A stretch of 64,000 nucleotides of DNA, from contig JAFRGC010000043.1 in the NCBI GenBank assembly GCA_017434025.1, forward strand, positions 1 through 64,000. The letters are read 5' to 3'. The stretch's first letter is position 1, and each line of letters starts with the position of its first letter. Shown one piece after another: positions 38,056-47,246 of the stretch. Source of the stretch: Mogibacterium sp. (GTDB taxonomy: Bacteria; Bacillota; Clostridia; Peptostreptococcales; Anaerovoracaceae). Position numbers and translations under genes: made by a program. Under the pieces are notes generated by a model that worked only from the letters and a program-made list of their open reading frames with translations, was not told where the DNA came from and searched no databases.

Positions 38056-38889
38056 TTAACCTTTGACTGCACCGGCGATAAAGCTTTCCTGGATCTTCTT
38101 GCTCAGGAAGATGTAGACCAGCAGGGTCGGGAATGTCGCCAGTACCAGCGCCGCACCGATAGGTCCCCACTCAGTCGTATACTGTCCGGAAAGTGCTTGA
38201 ACACCTACAGGCAGCGTTCTCAGCGCGCTTTTGCTGATGAAAACATTCGCGAACATCAGCTCGTTCCAGCACTGCAGGAACGTATATATGCCTACCGTTG
38301 CAACAGCCGGTTTCATCAGCGGAACGATGATATGGAAGAATATACCGAACACGCCGCATCCGTCGATACAAGCTGACTCATCGAGTTCACGCGGTATCTC
38401 ATTCATGAAACCCGTGCAGACCAGAATGGCCATAGACAGAGAGAATGCGGAATACGGAATGATCAGTGCCCAATAGGTATTAAGCATATTCAGTTTTGAC
38501 AGTGTGACGTACACCGGTACGATCGATGCGTGGATCGGAATCGTCAATCCAAGCATGAAGAACTTGTTCAGTGTCTTGCGCTGCCTCCAGATAAGACGCG
38601 TCAGCGCAAATGTCGCCAGCAGGGCAACAGCCAGCGTGATCAGGATCGTTGTGACTGCCACAATGGCACTGTTCAGGAAATAGAGTCCCATATTGCCTGT
38701 ATGGAGTGCGGTGGTATAGTTGGACCACAGCCACTCCTTCGGCAGTCCGATCACGTTATCCCCGAATATTTCCGGATTGCTCTTCAGTGAGAAAGTGAAC
38801 ATCCAGTAGACAGGGAACAGGTTGACGATCAACCAGAGAAAGAGTCCGATATATAAGAAGACCTCTCTTGTTTTAGTTGTAGTTCTCAT
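38056..38889 (-). CDS. Sugar ABC transporter permease (MalG-like)
   Basis: A 277-residue membrane permease with six predicted transmembrane segments, of the carbohydrate-uptake CUT1 type. The EAA loop contacting the ATPase reads DESACIDGCGVFGIFFHIIVP (about 187-207), and the C-terminus IAGAVKG is typical for MalG-like subunits. It starts 4 bases after its partner permease. No ATPase gene is present, as in many Bacillota that share one MsmK-type ATPase. The sugar is unknown; beta-glucosides or beta-xylosides fit the surrounding genes. Confidence 0.93.
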   Translation of the reverse strand: MRTTTKTREVFLYIGLFLWLIVNLFPVYWMFTFSLKSNPEIFGDNVIGLPKEWLWSNYTTALHTGNMGLYFLNSAIVAVTTILITLAVALLATFALTRLIWRQRKTLNKFFMLGLTIPIHASIVPVYVTLSKLNMLNTYWALIIPYSAFSLSMAILVCTGFMNEIPRELDESACIDGCGVFGIFFHIIVPLMKPAVATVGIYTFLQCWNELMFANVFISKSALRTLPVGVQALSGQYTTEWGPIGAALVLATFPTLLVYIFLSKKIQESFIAGAVKG

Positions 38890-38893
38890 AGCC

Positions 38894-39772
38894 TTAATCC
38901 TCCTCCTTGAATACTAGATTGATCAGCAGTGCAAAACCAAAGCAGAGAAGGATCAGAAGAACAGCGATCGTACTTCCCATACCGTAACGGTTGCGGAGGA
39001 ACAGCATACTTATCATCAACGTACTAGGCACTTCAGTTGTGTGAAGCGGCCCGCCGTTGGTCAGAACATAGATAAGGTCAAATGATTTCAAAGATCCGGT
39101 AACAGCGAAAATAACGCTGATTTTGATAATAGGTTTGATGTAGGGCAGGACTATGTAACGGTTGACCTGCCCGTCGGTTGCGCCGTCCAGCATAGCAGCT
39201 TCGCGGAGTTCCGTCGGTACACTCTTGACTCCCGCATACAGAAGCAGCATATGATAGCCGACATACTGCCATAATATAGGTACAAATACCGCGCCCAGAG
39301 CGGTGGCTTTATCTCCCAGCCAGATGCGGGTAAGATTGTCGAGTCCGACAGCACGGAGCGCAACATTCAGAACACCGTAATCCGGGTTGTATATTTTCAG
39401 CCAAAGCTGACCGATAACAACGGTTGAGATCAGGACCGGCATAAAATATACCGACAGAAAGATTCGTTCGCCTTTGATCTTCTTGCCAAGCACCAGAGCC
39501 AGCCCGAGAGCGAGCGGCAGCTGCAGGAAGACCGATAACGCAGCAAGAAGCAGTGAATTGCCCAATGCTTTCATGAAGCCGATGGAATCACTGGTAAATA
39601 ACTCTTTATAATTTGAAAACCCAATAAAAATTTTATCCGTAAAGCCATTCCAGTCAAAAAAGCTGAAATAGGCTGAGGCTCCGATTGGTGCAATCAATAC
39701 CCCGCAGAAGAGAATCAGTGCCGGCAACAGAAAAATGATTACATACCATTTATTGTTGTACAGTTTATTCAT
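38894..39772 (-). CDS. Sugar ABC transporter permease (MalF/UgpA-like)
   Basis: A 292-residue membrane permease from ATG 39772, partner of the MalG-like subunit. It has six transmembrane segments and the EAA loop EAAMLDGATDGQVNRYIVLP. The frame extends upstream to 39841 through the hairpin following the binding-protein gene; AGAGGG before ATG 39772 sets the start instead. An internal hairpin separates it from the binding-protein gene, likely lowering permease mRNA relative to binding protein. Confidence 0.92.
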   Translation of the reverse strand: MNKLYNNKWYVIIFLLPALILFCGVLIAPIGASAYFSFFDWNGFTDKIFIGFSNYKELFTSDSIGFMKALGNSLLLAALSVFLQLPLALGLALVLGKKIKGERIFLSVYFMPVLISTVVIGQLWLKIYNPDYGVLNVALRAVGLDNLTRIWLGDKATALGAVFVPILWQYVGYHMLLLYAGVKSVPTELREAAMLDGATDGQVNRYIVLPYIKPIIKISVIFAVTGSLKSFDLIYVLTNGGPLHTTEVPSTLMISMLFLRNRYGMGSTIAVLLILLCFGFALLINLVFKEED

Positions 39773-39800
39773 ACTCAGCAGCCCTCTCTTTATGAAAATA

Positions 39801-39839
39801 GCAGACTCCCCGAATCCCTGGACAGACCGGGGAGTCTGC
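39801..39839 (-). terminator. Intra-operon attenuator between binding protein and permeases
   Basis: A perfect 11-bp stem GCAGACTCCCC/GGGGAGTCTGC (39801-39811, 39829-39839) is followed by TATTTTC rather than a clean U-run. Such hairpins protect the binding-protein mRNA and limit read-through to permeases. Confidence 0.7.
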
Positions 39840-39886
39840 ATGTTCTAACTAATCAACAGATATGTTTGTTCTGATATCCCACAGAC

Positions 39887-41176
39887 TTACTGGAGATCTT
39901 TTGTCAGGCCGTCAATGAATCCCTGACCGTCGATTTCCTTGCCATATACCTTAGCAACATAGTCGAGGTAGATCTGAGCAGGATCTGCACTCATAGCTGT
40001 GTCGCCGAAGAGAACGAGTCCCTCGCACTGATTGACGATGTTACCAATGTCAACCATCAGTGGCTCCAGTGAGCTTGTGTCATAATCAGGTGTCCAAGCC
40101 GGGAGTCCTACAGCGTTGAGGTAGTTGTAGTGGCAGATCTCTTTGCCGAGTGCAACAGCGACCTCAGATGCAAGTTCAACATTTGCTCCGTCAGCGTATA
40201 CTGCGAGATGGTCGGACGGACCGCCGATCGCGCAATTAACAGTGGAACGTTCAGCGTTCATTAATGGGAACATAGCAACAGCAGACTTGAAATCAGCAGC
40301 AGCAACTTCGCCTGTGTTCCACGAACCATTCTGATAGAATGCAGTCTTTCCTGCGAGGAAGTTTGCTTTTACTTCGTCATTGCCGAGTGCGACGCCGGAT
40401 GGATCGAAGTATCCCTTGTCGATCATTTCCTGCATGGTATCAACAGCTTTTGCGATATCTGGATCATTCCATGTTGCCTCACCGGCAAAGATCTTTCCGA
40501 GATCCTCATATCCGATCGACTTGAGGATGATCGGCTCGAGGTACTCAGTTACGCACCATGTCTCACTTCCGGCACATCCGAATGGGATGATGCCTGCAGC
40601 AACCAGATCGTCGCAGCACTTGATCAGATCTTCATAAGTCTCAGGAACTTTGTCCCAGCCAGCCTGAGCAAGCAGATCCATGTTAGCGAACATAGCTACG
40701 ATGTTGAATGTTGTAGGAACGCCGTAGTGCTTGCCGCCATAAGTGGTGTTGTTGAGCATGACTGAAGGGATCTGATCCTCTGTGTAGTTGTTTGCGTAGA
40801 TATCGTCAAGGCATGCAACCTTGCCTGCTTCTACGAAGTCACCGAGGAACGCACCGCCCCATGTGAAGAAAATGTCCGGAAGATCTTCTGAAGAACCGCC
40901 TGTCATAGCAGCTTTGATCTTAGTCTTGTAGGACTCGTTCTCGAAAGCTTCCATTTCGATCTTGACGCCAGGGTGAGCTGCTTCATAGTCTTCGATAGCC
41001 TGCAGATAAGCCGGACGGTTAGCGTCACTCTCAGTAGCGATACACCACAGCTTCAGTGTGACTTCTTCGCCTTCGCCGCCACCATCACTGGCTGGCTGTT
41101 CGCCGCCGCCTCCGCCGCATGCAGCCATGAATGGTACCATGCACAGTACAAGGATAAAAGCAAGAATCTTTTTCAT
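39887..41176 (-). CDS. Sugar ABC transporter substrate-binding lipoprotein
   Basis: A 429-residue extracytoplasmic binding protein of the family 1 solute-binding type (CUT1 sugar ABC importers). The signal peptide ends in lipobox PFMAAC (Cys20), followed by a Gly/Ser/Glu-rich linker, then LKLWCIATESDANRP and a body with AGKTAFYQNGSW, typical of oligosaccharide-binding proteins. AGGAGG before ATG 41176 sets the start rather than the longer frame to 41203. First gene of the ABC operon; a weak LacI-type operator match lies upstream. Confidence 0.93.
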   Translation of the reverse strand: MKKILAFILVLCMVPFMAACGGGGGEQPASDGGGEGEEVTLKLWCIATESDANRPAYLQAIEDYEAAHPGVKIEMEAFENESYKTKIKAAMTGGSSEDLPDIFFTWGGAFLGDFVEAGKVACLDDIYANNYTEDQIPSVMLNNTTYGGKHYGVPTTFNIVAMFANMDLLAQAGWDKVPETYEDLIKCCDDLVAAGIIPFGCAGSETWCVTEYLEPIILKSIGYEDLGKIFAGEATWNDPDIAKAVDTMQEMIDKGYFDPSGVALGNDEVKANFLAGKTAFYQNGSWNTGEVAAADFKSAVAMFPLMNAERSTVNCAIGGPSDHLAVYADGANVELASEVAVALGKEICHYNYLNAVGLPAWTPDYDTSSLEPLMVDIGNIVNQCEGLVLFGDTAMSADPAQIYLDYVAKVYGKEIDGQGFIDGLTKDLQ

Positions 41177-41304
41177 TTGTCTACCTCCTTGATTAAAAAA
41201 CATAAAACAAACTCTTACTTCTTTTCTTTACTTTTTTATTAAGATTCAGGATGAGCCTTCGGCCTTCCCTATCCAGGCGGGCGGCGAACCTCTCTCCTAA
41301 TATT

Positions 41305-41319
41305 AATAACGTTTTTGTA
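41305..41319. promoter_or_regulatory. Weak LacI-type operator match upstream of the sugar ABC operon
   Basis: AATAACGTTTTTGTA shares CGTTTTxGTA with the two exact operators near the LacI gene. It lies about 130 bases before the binding-protein ATG. It is one base longer on the left side, so only tentative. Confidence 0.3.
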
Positions 41320-41329
41320 TATCTGTTCT

Positions 41330-43423
41330 CTATCTGTTCATCACTGTGCAGACCGCCTTGCAGCCTGTCAGTTCTTCAGTTCTTCTGTCCGGTGCTCCGA
41401 ATCCGGCATACAGTTTCCAGTTCCCGCTTCCCGGAATTCGTGCTCCCTGATCGTCAACAACGGTGAATGCGTCAGGATCGATCGGGATGGAGAACTCTCC
41501 TTCTTCCTTAGGTCTCAGGCGGATCCTCCTGAATCCGCAGAGGACTGCATTCGGAGGTGCGCAAGGTGAATCTTCGTCATGCAGATAGAGCTCTATGACC
41601 TCTTCTGTCTCATTTTCACCATCGTTCTTCACTCGTACATATGCATTGCTGCCTTCAGTCCGAAGATCCTGAACGATGCACTTTCCATAGGTCAGTCCAT
41701 AGCCAAACGGATAAAGCGGAACTCCCTGATAGTATCTGTAGGTGCGTCCGAACATCGAATAATCCGTGAAGTCCGGTAATTCTCTCAGTGCTTCGTTGCG
41801 ATAGAATGTCACCGGAAGTTTCCCGGACGGGGACGCCTTCCCGAAAAGAAGATCTGCTACAGCTTTGCCGCCGTGTGCTCCGGGATACCAGGAAAGAAGG
41901 ATCGCATCTGCCTGTTCCTCCGCCTCTGTCAGGTCGATCGAGCTGCCTGCCATCAGAATGACCACCGTTGGCTTGCCGACTTCGAGTACTTTGCTCAGAA
42001 GTCTTCTCTGTGGCGCAGGGAGGAGCAGATTCTCTTTGTCTCCGGAACTGTAGCTGTTTCCGGTATCACCCTCTTCTCCCTCAAGGGTCTCATCCAGTCC
42101 CAGAACGAGTATGACGGTATCGCTTCTCTTCGCTATTGTGACAGCTTCGGCGATCCGGTCATCTGCTTTTGCCAGTGGTTCCACGGAATCCCTGAACAGG
42201 TCACATCCCTGAGAGTACAGCACCCGATTTGTTTTCGCTGTCACGTCCTGTATGCCCTCAAGTACTGTCACATATCTTGACGGTACCCCGTGATAGTTTC
42301 CGATCAGTGCTGAGCGGTTGTTCGCGTTCGGTCCGATGACCCCGATCGTACCGCATTTGTCCGGGTCCAGAGGAAGCAATCCGTTGTTCTTCAGAAGAAC
42401 ACAGGATCTGAGTGCTGCACGATATGCCATTTCCTTATGTTTGTCGCATTCGACAACATCATATGGGATCTCATCGTATTCACTGCCACCCTCTCCCAGC
42501 ATTCCGAGCAGGAAACGTGTCGTGAATACCCTGACTGCGCAGCGGGTGATGTCCTCTTCAGATATCTTTCCCTTCTTATATGCCTTCATGATGTGCTGGT
42601 AGGTGCAGCCGCAATTGAGGTCGCAGCCGGCCTTGAGCGCCATGGCGGCAGATTCTGTCGGTCTGGAGGTCACTTTGTGGCTTTCATGGAAGTCGCGGAT
42701 CGCCCAGCAGTCTGAGACGAAGTGGCCTTCAAATCCCCAGTCCTCTCTCAGTAATTTCATCAGAGCAGTGCTCGCGCAGCACGGTTCGCCGTTGGTGCGG
42801 TTGTAAGCCCCCATGACCGACTCGACACCGGCTTCACACACCAATGCTTTGAATGCCGGCAGATAAGTCTCTGTCATGTCTTTCGGGGAAGCAATCGCGT
42901 TGAACTCGTGGCGGAGAGCTTCCGGTCCGCTGTGGACTGCGAAGTGTTTTGCGCAGGCAGCAGTTTTCAATGTCTCTCCGGTTCCCTGCAGGCCACGCAC
43001 AAAGGCTTTGCCCATGCAAGATGTCAGGTATGGATCCTCTCCGTATGTTTCGTGGCCGCGTCCCCATCTCGGATCACGTACGATGTTGACATTTGGCGAC
43101 CACATCGTCAGTCCGTGATAGATGTCCCTGTCACCTTCAGCAGAGAATGCGTTGTATTTCGCTCTGGCTTCTGTCGAAATGGCATCGGCGATCTCTTCAA
43201 GGAATTCATCGTCGAACATCGCTGCCAGTCCGATCGCTTGCGGGAAAACGGTAGCTGTACCTCCGCGGGCGACACCGTGAAGAGCTTCGTTCCACCAGTT
43301 ATATGCCGGAACGCCAAGCCGTTCGATCGCAGGGGCGTCAAACCGGAGCTGTCCGGCCTTTTCCTCGACCGTCATGCGGTTAACCAAATCTTCTGCAGCT
43401 TTTCTTGCCTGTTCGCGTGTCAT
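41330..43423 (-). CDS. GH3 beta-glycosidase (beta-xylosidase/beta-glucosidase)
   Basis: A 697-residue cytoplasmic enzyme (no signal peptide) of glycoside hydrolase family 3. The TIM-barrel domain carries YNWWNEALHGVAR, WSPNVNIVRDPRWGRGHETYGEDP, KHFAVHSG and the nucleophile motif VSDCWA (Asp238). An alpha/beta sandwich domain and a C-terminal fibronectin-III-like domain (about 600-690) follow. The NWWNEALHGV pattern is common in GH3 beta-xylosidases. It likely splits imported beta-linked oligosaccharides. ATG 43423 is chosen because the longer frame would overlap lacI. It follows the regulator by 31 bases. Confidence 0.9.
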   Translation of the reverse strand: MTREQARKAAEDLVNRMTVEEKAGQLRFDAPAIERLGVPAYNWWNEALHGVARGGTATVFPQAIGLAAMFDDEFLEEIADAISTEARAKYNAFSAEGDRDIYHGLTMWSPNVNIVRDPRWGRGHETYGEDPYLTSCMGKAFVRGLQGTGETLKTAACAKHFAVHSGPEALRHEFNAIASPKDMTETYLPAFKALVCEAGVESVMGAYNRTNGEPCCASTALMKLLREDWGFEGHFVSDCWAIRDFHESHKVTSRPTESAAMALKAGCDLNCGCTYQHIMKAYKKGKISEEDITRCAVRVFTTRFLLGMLGEGGSEYDEIPYDVVECDKHKEMAYRAALRSCVLLKNNGLLPLDPDKCGTIGVIGPNANNRSALIGNYHGVPSRYVTVLEGIQDVTAKTNRVLYSQGCDLFRDSVEPLAKADDRIAEAVTIAKRSDTVILVLGLDETLEGEEGDTGNSYSSGDKENLLLPAPQRRLLSKVLEVGKPTVVILMAGSSIDLTEAEEQADAILLSWYPGAHGGKAVADLLFGKASPSGKLPVTFYRNEALRELPDFTDYSMFGRTYRYYQGVPLYPFGYGLTYGKCIVQDLRTEGSNAYVRVKNDGENETEEVIELYLHDEDSPCAPPNAVLCGFRRIRLRPKEEGEFSIPIDPDAFTVVDDQGARIPGSGNWKLYAGFGAPDRRTEELTGCKAVCTVMNR

Positions 43424-43454
43424 TGATGTATGTTTTCCTGTTCTTCTCTGTATA

Positions 43455-44462
43455 TCAGATCTGTTTGACAGTCTGGCCTTCAAACAGCTTGCCTTTAACG
43501 ACAATGTATTCAGGGAGCGCTGTGCTCGGGTTTTCGATCCTGTTGATCAGTTGCTCTACAGCTGTCCTGCCGAGCTTATCAGTGTCCTGCTCCCAGGTGG
43601 TGAGCTTCGGATCAAGTATTTTCGCAAGATTGACGCCGTCATATCCGCAGACGCTTATATCGTCAGGGATCTTCAGTCCTCTGTCGAGTATCTCCGCCTG
43701 CCCTCCCATGAAGGCGTAATCGTCAGGAAACATGATCGCCGTCGGAGGATCCGGACGGTCTAGCAATTCTGCCGTCGCCCGTCTTACGGATTCTACGTCA
43801 TGGTATATTGCTTCACAGATGTATCCGGGAGGTATTTCTATACCGTGCTCCTCCATGGCGGTCTTGAAACCGCTGATGCGCTTCTGTGTTACCAGAGTCC
43901 GTTCACCGTGTATGAACGCGATCTTCCTGTGCCCCCGGTCAGCCATGAGGGATGCAAGTCTGTATGATCCCTCTTTGTTGTCTGAGTTCACCGAACTTGC
44001 TGTCTCAAATGAATAGTCGATCGTTACTGTAGGATATTCGCTTGTTACAAGTTCAAGAACTTCGGGATTCTGAAAATCTACATTGGCTATCACGACGCCA
44101 TCGCAGTTGCGGTATCTGCAGTGCTGCAGATACGAGGTCTTCTGTTTGCCGATGTTATTGCTGATAAAAGTGATGTCGTATCCATTATCCTCGGCCTCCT
44201 CCTTCACACTGTTAAGGATGTGGGAGAAGTACTCGTGTGTCAGACCGCTCATGCTGTCATCGATAAACAAGACTCCTATATTATGAGATCTGTTGGTTTT
44301 GAGTAATCTGGCTGCAGCATTCGGCGTATAATCTAGTTCTCTTGCCGTTCGCCTGACCAGTTCTACTGTCTCCGGGCTTATATCAGGATACCCGTTCAAA
44401 GCCTTGGAAACAGTGGCGGGGGAGACACCGCATTTTCTGGAAATATCCTTGATTGTGACCAT
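43455..44462 (-). CDS. LacI-family transcriptional regulator
   Basis: A 335-residue repressor/activator: helix-turn-helix TIKDISRKCGVSPATVSKALNG (split as TIKDISRKCG and VSPATVSKALNG, 3-24), hinge helix PNAAARLLK, then a periplasmic-binding-protein-like sugar domain. First gene of the GH3-ABC-xylB series and divergent from cellobiose phosphorylase. Two identical 16-bp LacI-type sites in opposite orientation lie in the shared upstream region, so it very likely controls both directions. The inducer could be cellobiose or a xylo-oligosaccharide. Confidence 0.94.
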   Translation of the reverse strand: MVTIKDISRKCGVSPATVSKALNGYPDISPETVELVRRTARELDYTPNAAARLLKTNRSHNIGVLFIDDSMSGLTHEYFSHILNSVKEEAEDNGYDITFISNNIGKQKTSYLQHCRYRNCDGVVIANVDFQNPEVLELVTSEYPTVTIDYSFETASSVNSDNKEGSYRLASLMADRGHRKIAFIHGERTLVTQKRISGFKTAMEEHGIEIPPGYICEAIYHDVESVRRATAELLDRPDPPTAIMFPDDYAFMGGQAEILDRGLKIPDDISVCGYDGVNLAKILDPKLTTWEQDTDKLGRTAVEQLINRIENPSTALPEYIVVKGKLFEGQTVKQI

Positions 44463-44497
44463 TATTCCCTCCTTTGCGGTATATATCGCGAAAATTG

Positions 44498-44513
44498 CGA
44501 ATACGTTTTCGTA
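44498..44513. promoter_or_regulatory. LacI-type operator O1
   Basis: CGAATACGTTTTCGTA, 35 bases before the lacI ATG. It is the exact reverse complement of O2, 150 bases away. The quasi-palindrome around the central CG is typical of LacI/GalR operators. Confidence 0.75.
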
Positions 44514-44606
44514 GCTCCATTGTAAATTACTTAAACGTTTTCAGTCAATACTTTTTTTGAATTTTGAAGAAAAAACTAAATATTTCTAGAATATTTTATT
44601 TTCATC

Positions 44607-44636
44607 TTTACAAATCAGTCGCTTCGACCCTATAAT
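44607..44636 (+). promoter_or_regulatory. Promoter of the cellobiose phosphorylase gene
   Basis: TTTACA (44607-44612), 18-base spacer, TATAAT (44631-44636). Operator O2 follows right after the expected start point. Confidence 0.7.
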
Positions 44637-44647
44637 AACCTTAAGTG

Positions 44648-44663
44648 TACGAAAACGTATTCG
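44648..44663. promoter_or_regulatory. LacI-type operator O2
   Basis: TACGAAAACGTATTCG, 17 bases before the cellobiose phosphorylase ATG and just downstream of its -10 box, where a bound repressor would block transcription. Same 16 bases as O1, inverted. Confidence 0.75.
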
Positions 44664-44680
44664 AGCGCAAGGAGTAAACA

Positions 44681-47116
44681 ATGAGATTTGGGTATTTCGA
44701 CGATTTTAATAATGAATATGTGATATCAACGCCGAAGACTCCCCTTCCGTGGATCAACTACCTCGGATCGCAGGACTTCTTCAGGCTCATTTCGAACACT
44801 TCAGGCGGTTACTGCTTCTATAAGGATGCCAAACTGATGCGTCTTACCCGTTACCGCTACAACAACAGCCCGATGGACTGCGGCGGTCATTACTTCTATA
44901 TAAACGATGGCAGCAACATCTGGAATCCCGGATGGCAGCCGGTGAAGGCAGACCTTGATTCATATAAATGCAGACATGGTCTTGGCTATACGGTCTTTGA
45001 AAGTTCGAAAAATGACCTGAACGCAGTTCAGGAAGTGTTCGTTCCTCTTCATGAGAACTGTGAGCTCACCAGGCTGACCTTGCTGAACACATCTTCTGAG
45101 GCAAAGGAGATCGATCTTTACAGTTATGTTGAGTTCTGTCTCTGGGATGCCCAGGATGACTCGTCGAACTTCCAGCGAAACTTCTCGATCGGGGAAGTCG
45201 AGGTCACCGGAAGCACCATTTATCACAAGACTGAATACCGGGAGCGCAGGAACCACTACGCAGTGTTCCACGTCAACAAGGACATCTGCGGTTTTGACAC
45301 GAGCCGCGATGATTTCGTCGGTCTGTATAACGGTGCTGACAGGCCGCGCGCAGTCGAAGCCGGCGTCAGTTTCAACAGCATAGCTCACGGATGGGCACCT
45401 GTAGGGAGCCATCATCTGCAGATCTCACTCGCGCCGGGTAAGCACTATTCATGCATCTTCATCCTCGGTTACTGTGAGAATGCATATGATAACAAATTCG
45501 AAGCTCCAGGTGTGATCAACAAGGAGCCGGCAGGCAGACTGATCTCCATGTTCAGCACGGACGAGCAGTTCGATGCTGCACTTCAGGAGCTCAGGATCTA
45601 CTGGAATGATCTTCTTTCAAGTTACAGAGTTTCTTCCGGAAATGAGCAGCTCGACAGGTCTGTAAATATATGGAACCAATATCAGTGCATGGTCACTTTC
45701 AACATGAGCAGATCTGCCAGTTACTTTGAAAGCGGGCTCGGACGAGGTATGGGATTCCGCGATTCATGTCAGGATCTTCTTGGTTTTGTCCACCTGATAC
45801 CGGAAAGAGCGAGAGAGCGGATAATTGACATTGCAAACACTCAGTTTGCTGATGGCAGTACTTATCACCAGTATCAGCCTCTGACCAAGCGCGGCAATAT
45901 GGCCGTGGGCAGCGGGTTCAACGATGATCCTCTCTGGCTGATAGCATGTGTTTCTGCGTATCTCAGGGAAACCGGAGATTTCAGCATCCTTGAGGAGCAG
46001 TGCACATTTGACAGCAACGCGAATGACATGGCTCCTCTCCTGGATCACCTTAGGAGAAGCTTCAATTACACTACGACCCATCTGGGACCTCATTTCCTGC
46101 CGCTCATAGGGCGTGCTGACTGGAACGACTGTCTCAACCTCAACTGCTTCTCGGAGCACCCGGGTGAAAGCTTCCAGATCACGGGATCAAGTGAAGGGCC
46201 AGTCGCAGAGAGCGTTTTCATTGCAGGTATGTATGTGAAATACGGCAAGGAATTTGCCGAGATACTTGAGCACGTTGGCTGCGGAGAAGAAGCTGCAGAG
46301 GTCATGGCCAAAGCTGATGCAATGTGCGGTAAGGTCCTGGAAGCAGGATGGGACGGGGAATGGTTTGTCCGCGCGTACGATGCTTTCAGCAAGCCTGTCG
46401 GCAGCAAGGTCTGCGATGAGGGACGCATATTCATAGAACCTCAGGGCATGTGCGTGATGGCCGGTATCGGAATGGATACGGGCGAAGCGGAGGCAGCGCT
46501 GCGGAGTGTTGAGAAGCATCTGGATACCGAATACGGGATCATGCTTCATCAGCCCGCTTATACGAGTTACCGCCTCGAGCTCGGAGAGATCACCTCATAT
46601 CCGCCGGGTTATAAGGAAAACGCAAGTATATTCTGCCACTGCAATCCATGGATATCTATTTCCGAGGCAATGCTCGGACACGGAAGCCGTGCCTTTGAAG
46701 TGTACCGCAAGACGAACCCTGTATTTCTTGAGGACATAAGCGATATCCACCGCACTGAGCCTTATGCATACTGTCAGACGATCGCGGGAAGAGATGCCGC
46801 GACCCACGGCGAAGGCAAGAACAGCTGGCTGACAGGTACTGCTGCCTGGTCGTTCGTATGCGTAAGCCAGTATATCCTCGGTATCAGGCCGGAACTGGAC
46901 GGACTGTGTATCGATCCGTGCCTGCCGCCTGAGATAAAATCATTCCGTTGTGTACGCAAGTTCCGTGGTTCGATCTATCACATCCATGTTGAGAACCGCG
47001 GAGGGACCTCGAAAGGGTCTGCTTCTGTATCGGTAAACGGTGTTCCTTTCGGCAGCACTCTCATACCAGTACCGGAAGGACCTTCGGATGTAGAAGTCAG
47101 TATCATCATAGAGTAA
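44681..47116 (+). CDS. Cellobiose phosphorylase (GH94)
   Basis: Phosphorolyses cellobiose to glucose 1-phosphate and glucose in the cytoplasm, saving ATP. The 811 residues match cellobiose phosphorylases end to end: MRFGYFDDFNNEYVI start, YRYNNSPMDCGG, RNIWNQYQ-type hinge (NIWNQYQCMVTFNMSRSASYF split), GMGFRDSCQDLLGF, and the catalytic aspartate in GRADWNDCLN (Asp483). GTAGRD-like phosphate-site sequence is replaced by TIAGRDAATHGEGKNSWLTGTA. GGAG precedes the ATG. It diverges from lacI and is under operator O2. Confidence 0.94.
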   Translation: MRFGYFDDFNNEYVISTPKTPLPWINYLGSQDFFRLISNTSGGYCFYKDAKLMRLTRYRYNNSPMDCGGHYFYINDGSNIWNPGWQPVKADLDSYKCRHGLGYTVFESSKNDLNAVQEVFVPLHENCELTRLTLLNTSSEAKEIDLYSYVEFCLWDAQDDSSNFQRNFSIGEVEVTGSTIYHKTEYRERRNHYAVFHVNKDICGFDTSRDDFVGLYNGADRPRAVEAGVSFNSIAHGWAPVGSHHLQISLAPGKHYSCIFILGYCENAYDNKFEAPGVINKEPAGRLISMFSTDEQFDAALQELRIYWNDLLSSYRVSSGNEQLDRSVNIWNQYQCMVTFNMSRSASYFESGLGRGMGFRDSCQDLLGFVHLIPERARERIIDIANTQFADGSTYHQYQPLTKRGNMAVGSGFNDDPLWLIACVSAYLRETGDFSILEEQCTFDSNANDMAPLLDHLRRSFNYTTTHLGPHFLPLIGRADWNDCLNLNCFSEHPGESFQITGSSEGPVAESVFIAGMYVKYGKEFAEILEHVGCGEEAAEVMAKADAMCGKVLEAGWDGEWFVRAYDAFSKPVGSKVCDEGRIFIEPQGMCVMAGIGMDTGEAEAALRSVEKHLDTEYGIMLHQPAYTSYRLELGEITSYPPGYKENASIFCHCNPWISISEAMLGHGSRAFEVYRKTNPVFLEDISDIHRTEPYAYCQTIAGRDAATHGEGKNSWLTGTAAWSFVCVSQYILGIRPELDGLCIDPCLPPEIKSFRCVRKFRGSIYHIHVENRGGTSKGSASVSVNGVPFGSTLIPVPEGPSDVEVSIIIE

Positions 47117-47147
47117 TAGTTTTTCTTCATTTATATTTCCTCATAAA

Positions 47148-47194
47148 AAGATCACGCGGCCTTTCGTCGGCTAAACGAAAGGTCGCGTGATCTT
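47148..47194. terminator. Bidirectional terminator
   Basis: A 20-bp near-perfect stem (47148-47167 with 47175-47194, one mispair) between convergent genes, with A residues before and an AT-rich tail after. Confidence 0.85.
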
Positions 47195-47246
47195 AAATTT
47201 TAAATCTATCGAATTCTGTCAGATGTTTTGAGTCATGCTGCATCGA

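Noticed and set aside
47139..47200. CRISPR or tandem repeat
   Set aside because: It is a single long hairpin between convergent genes, consistent with a bidirectional terminator.
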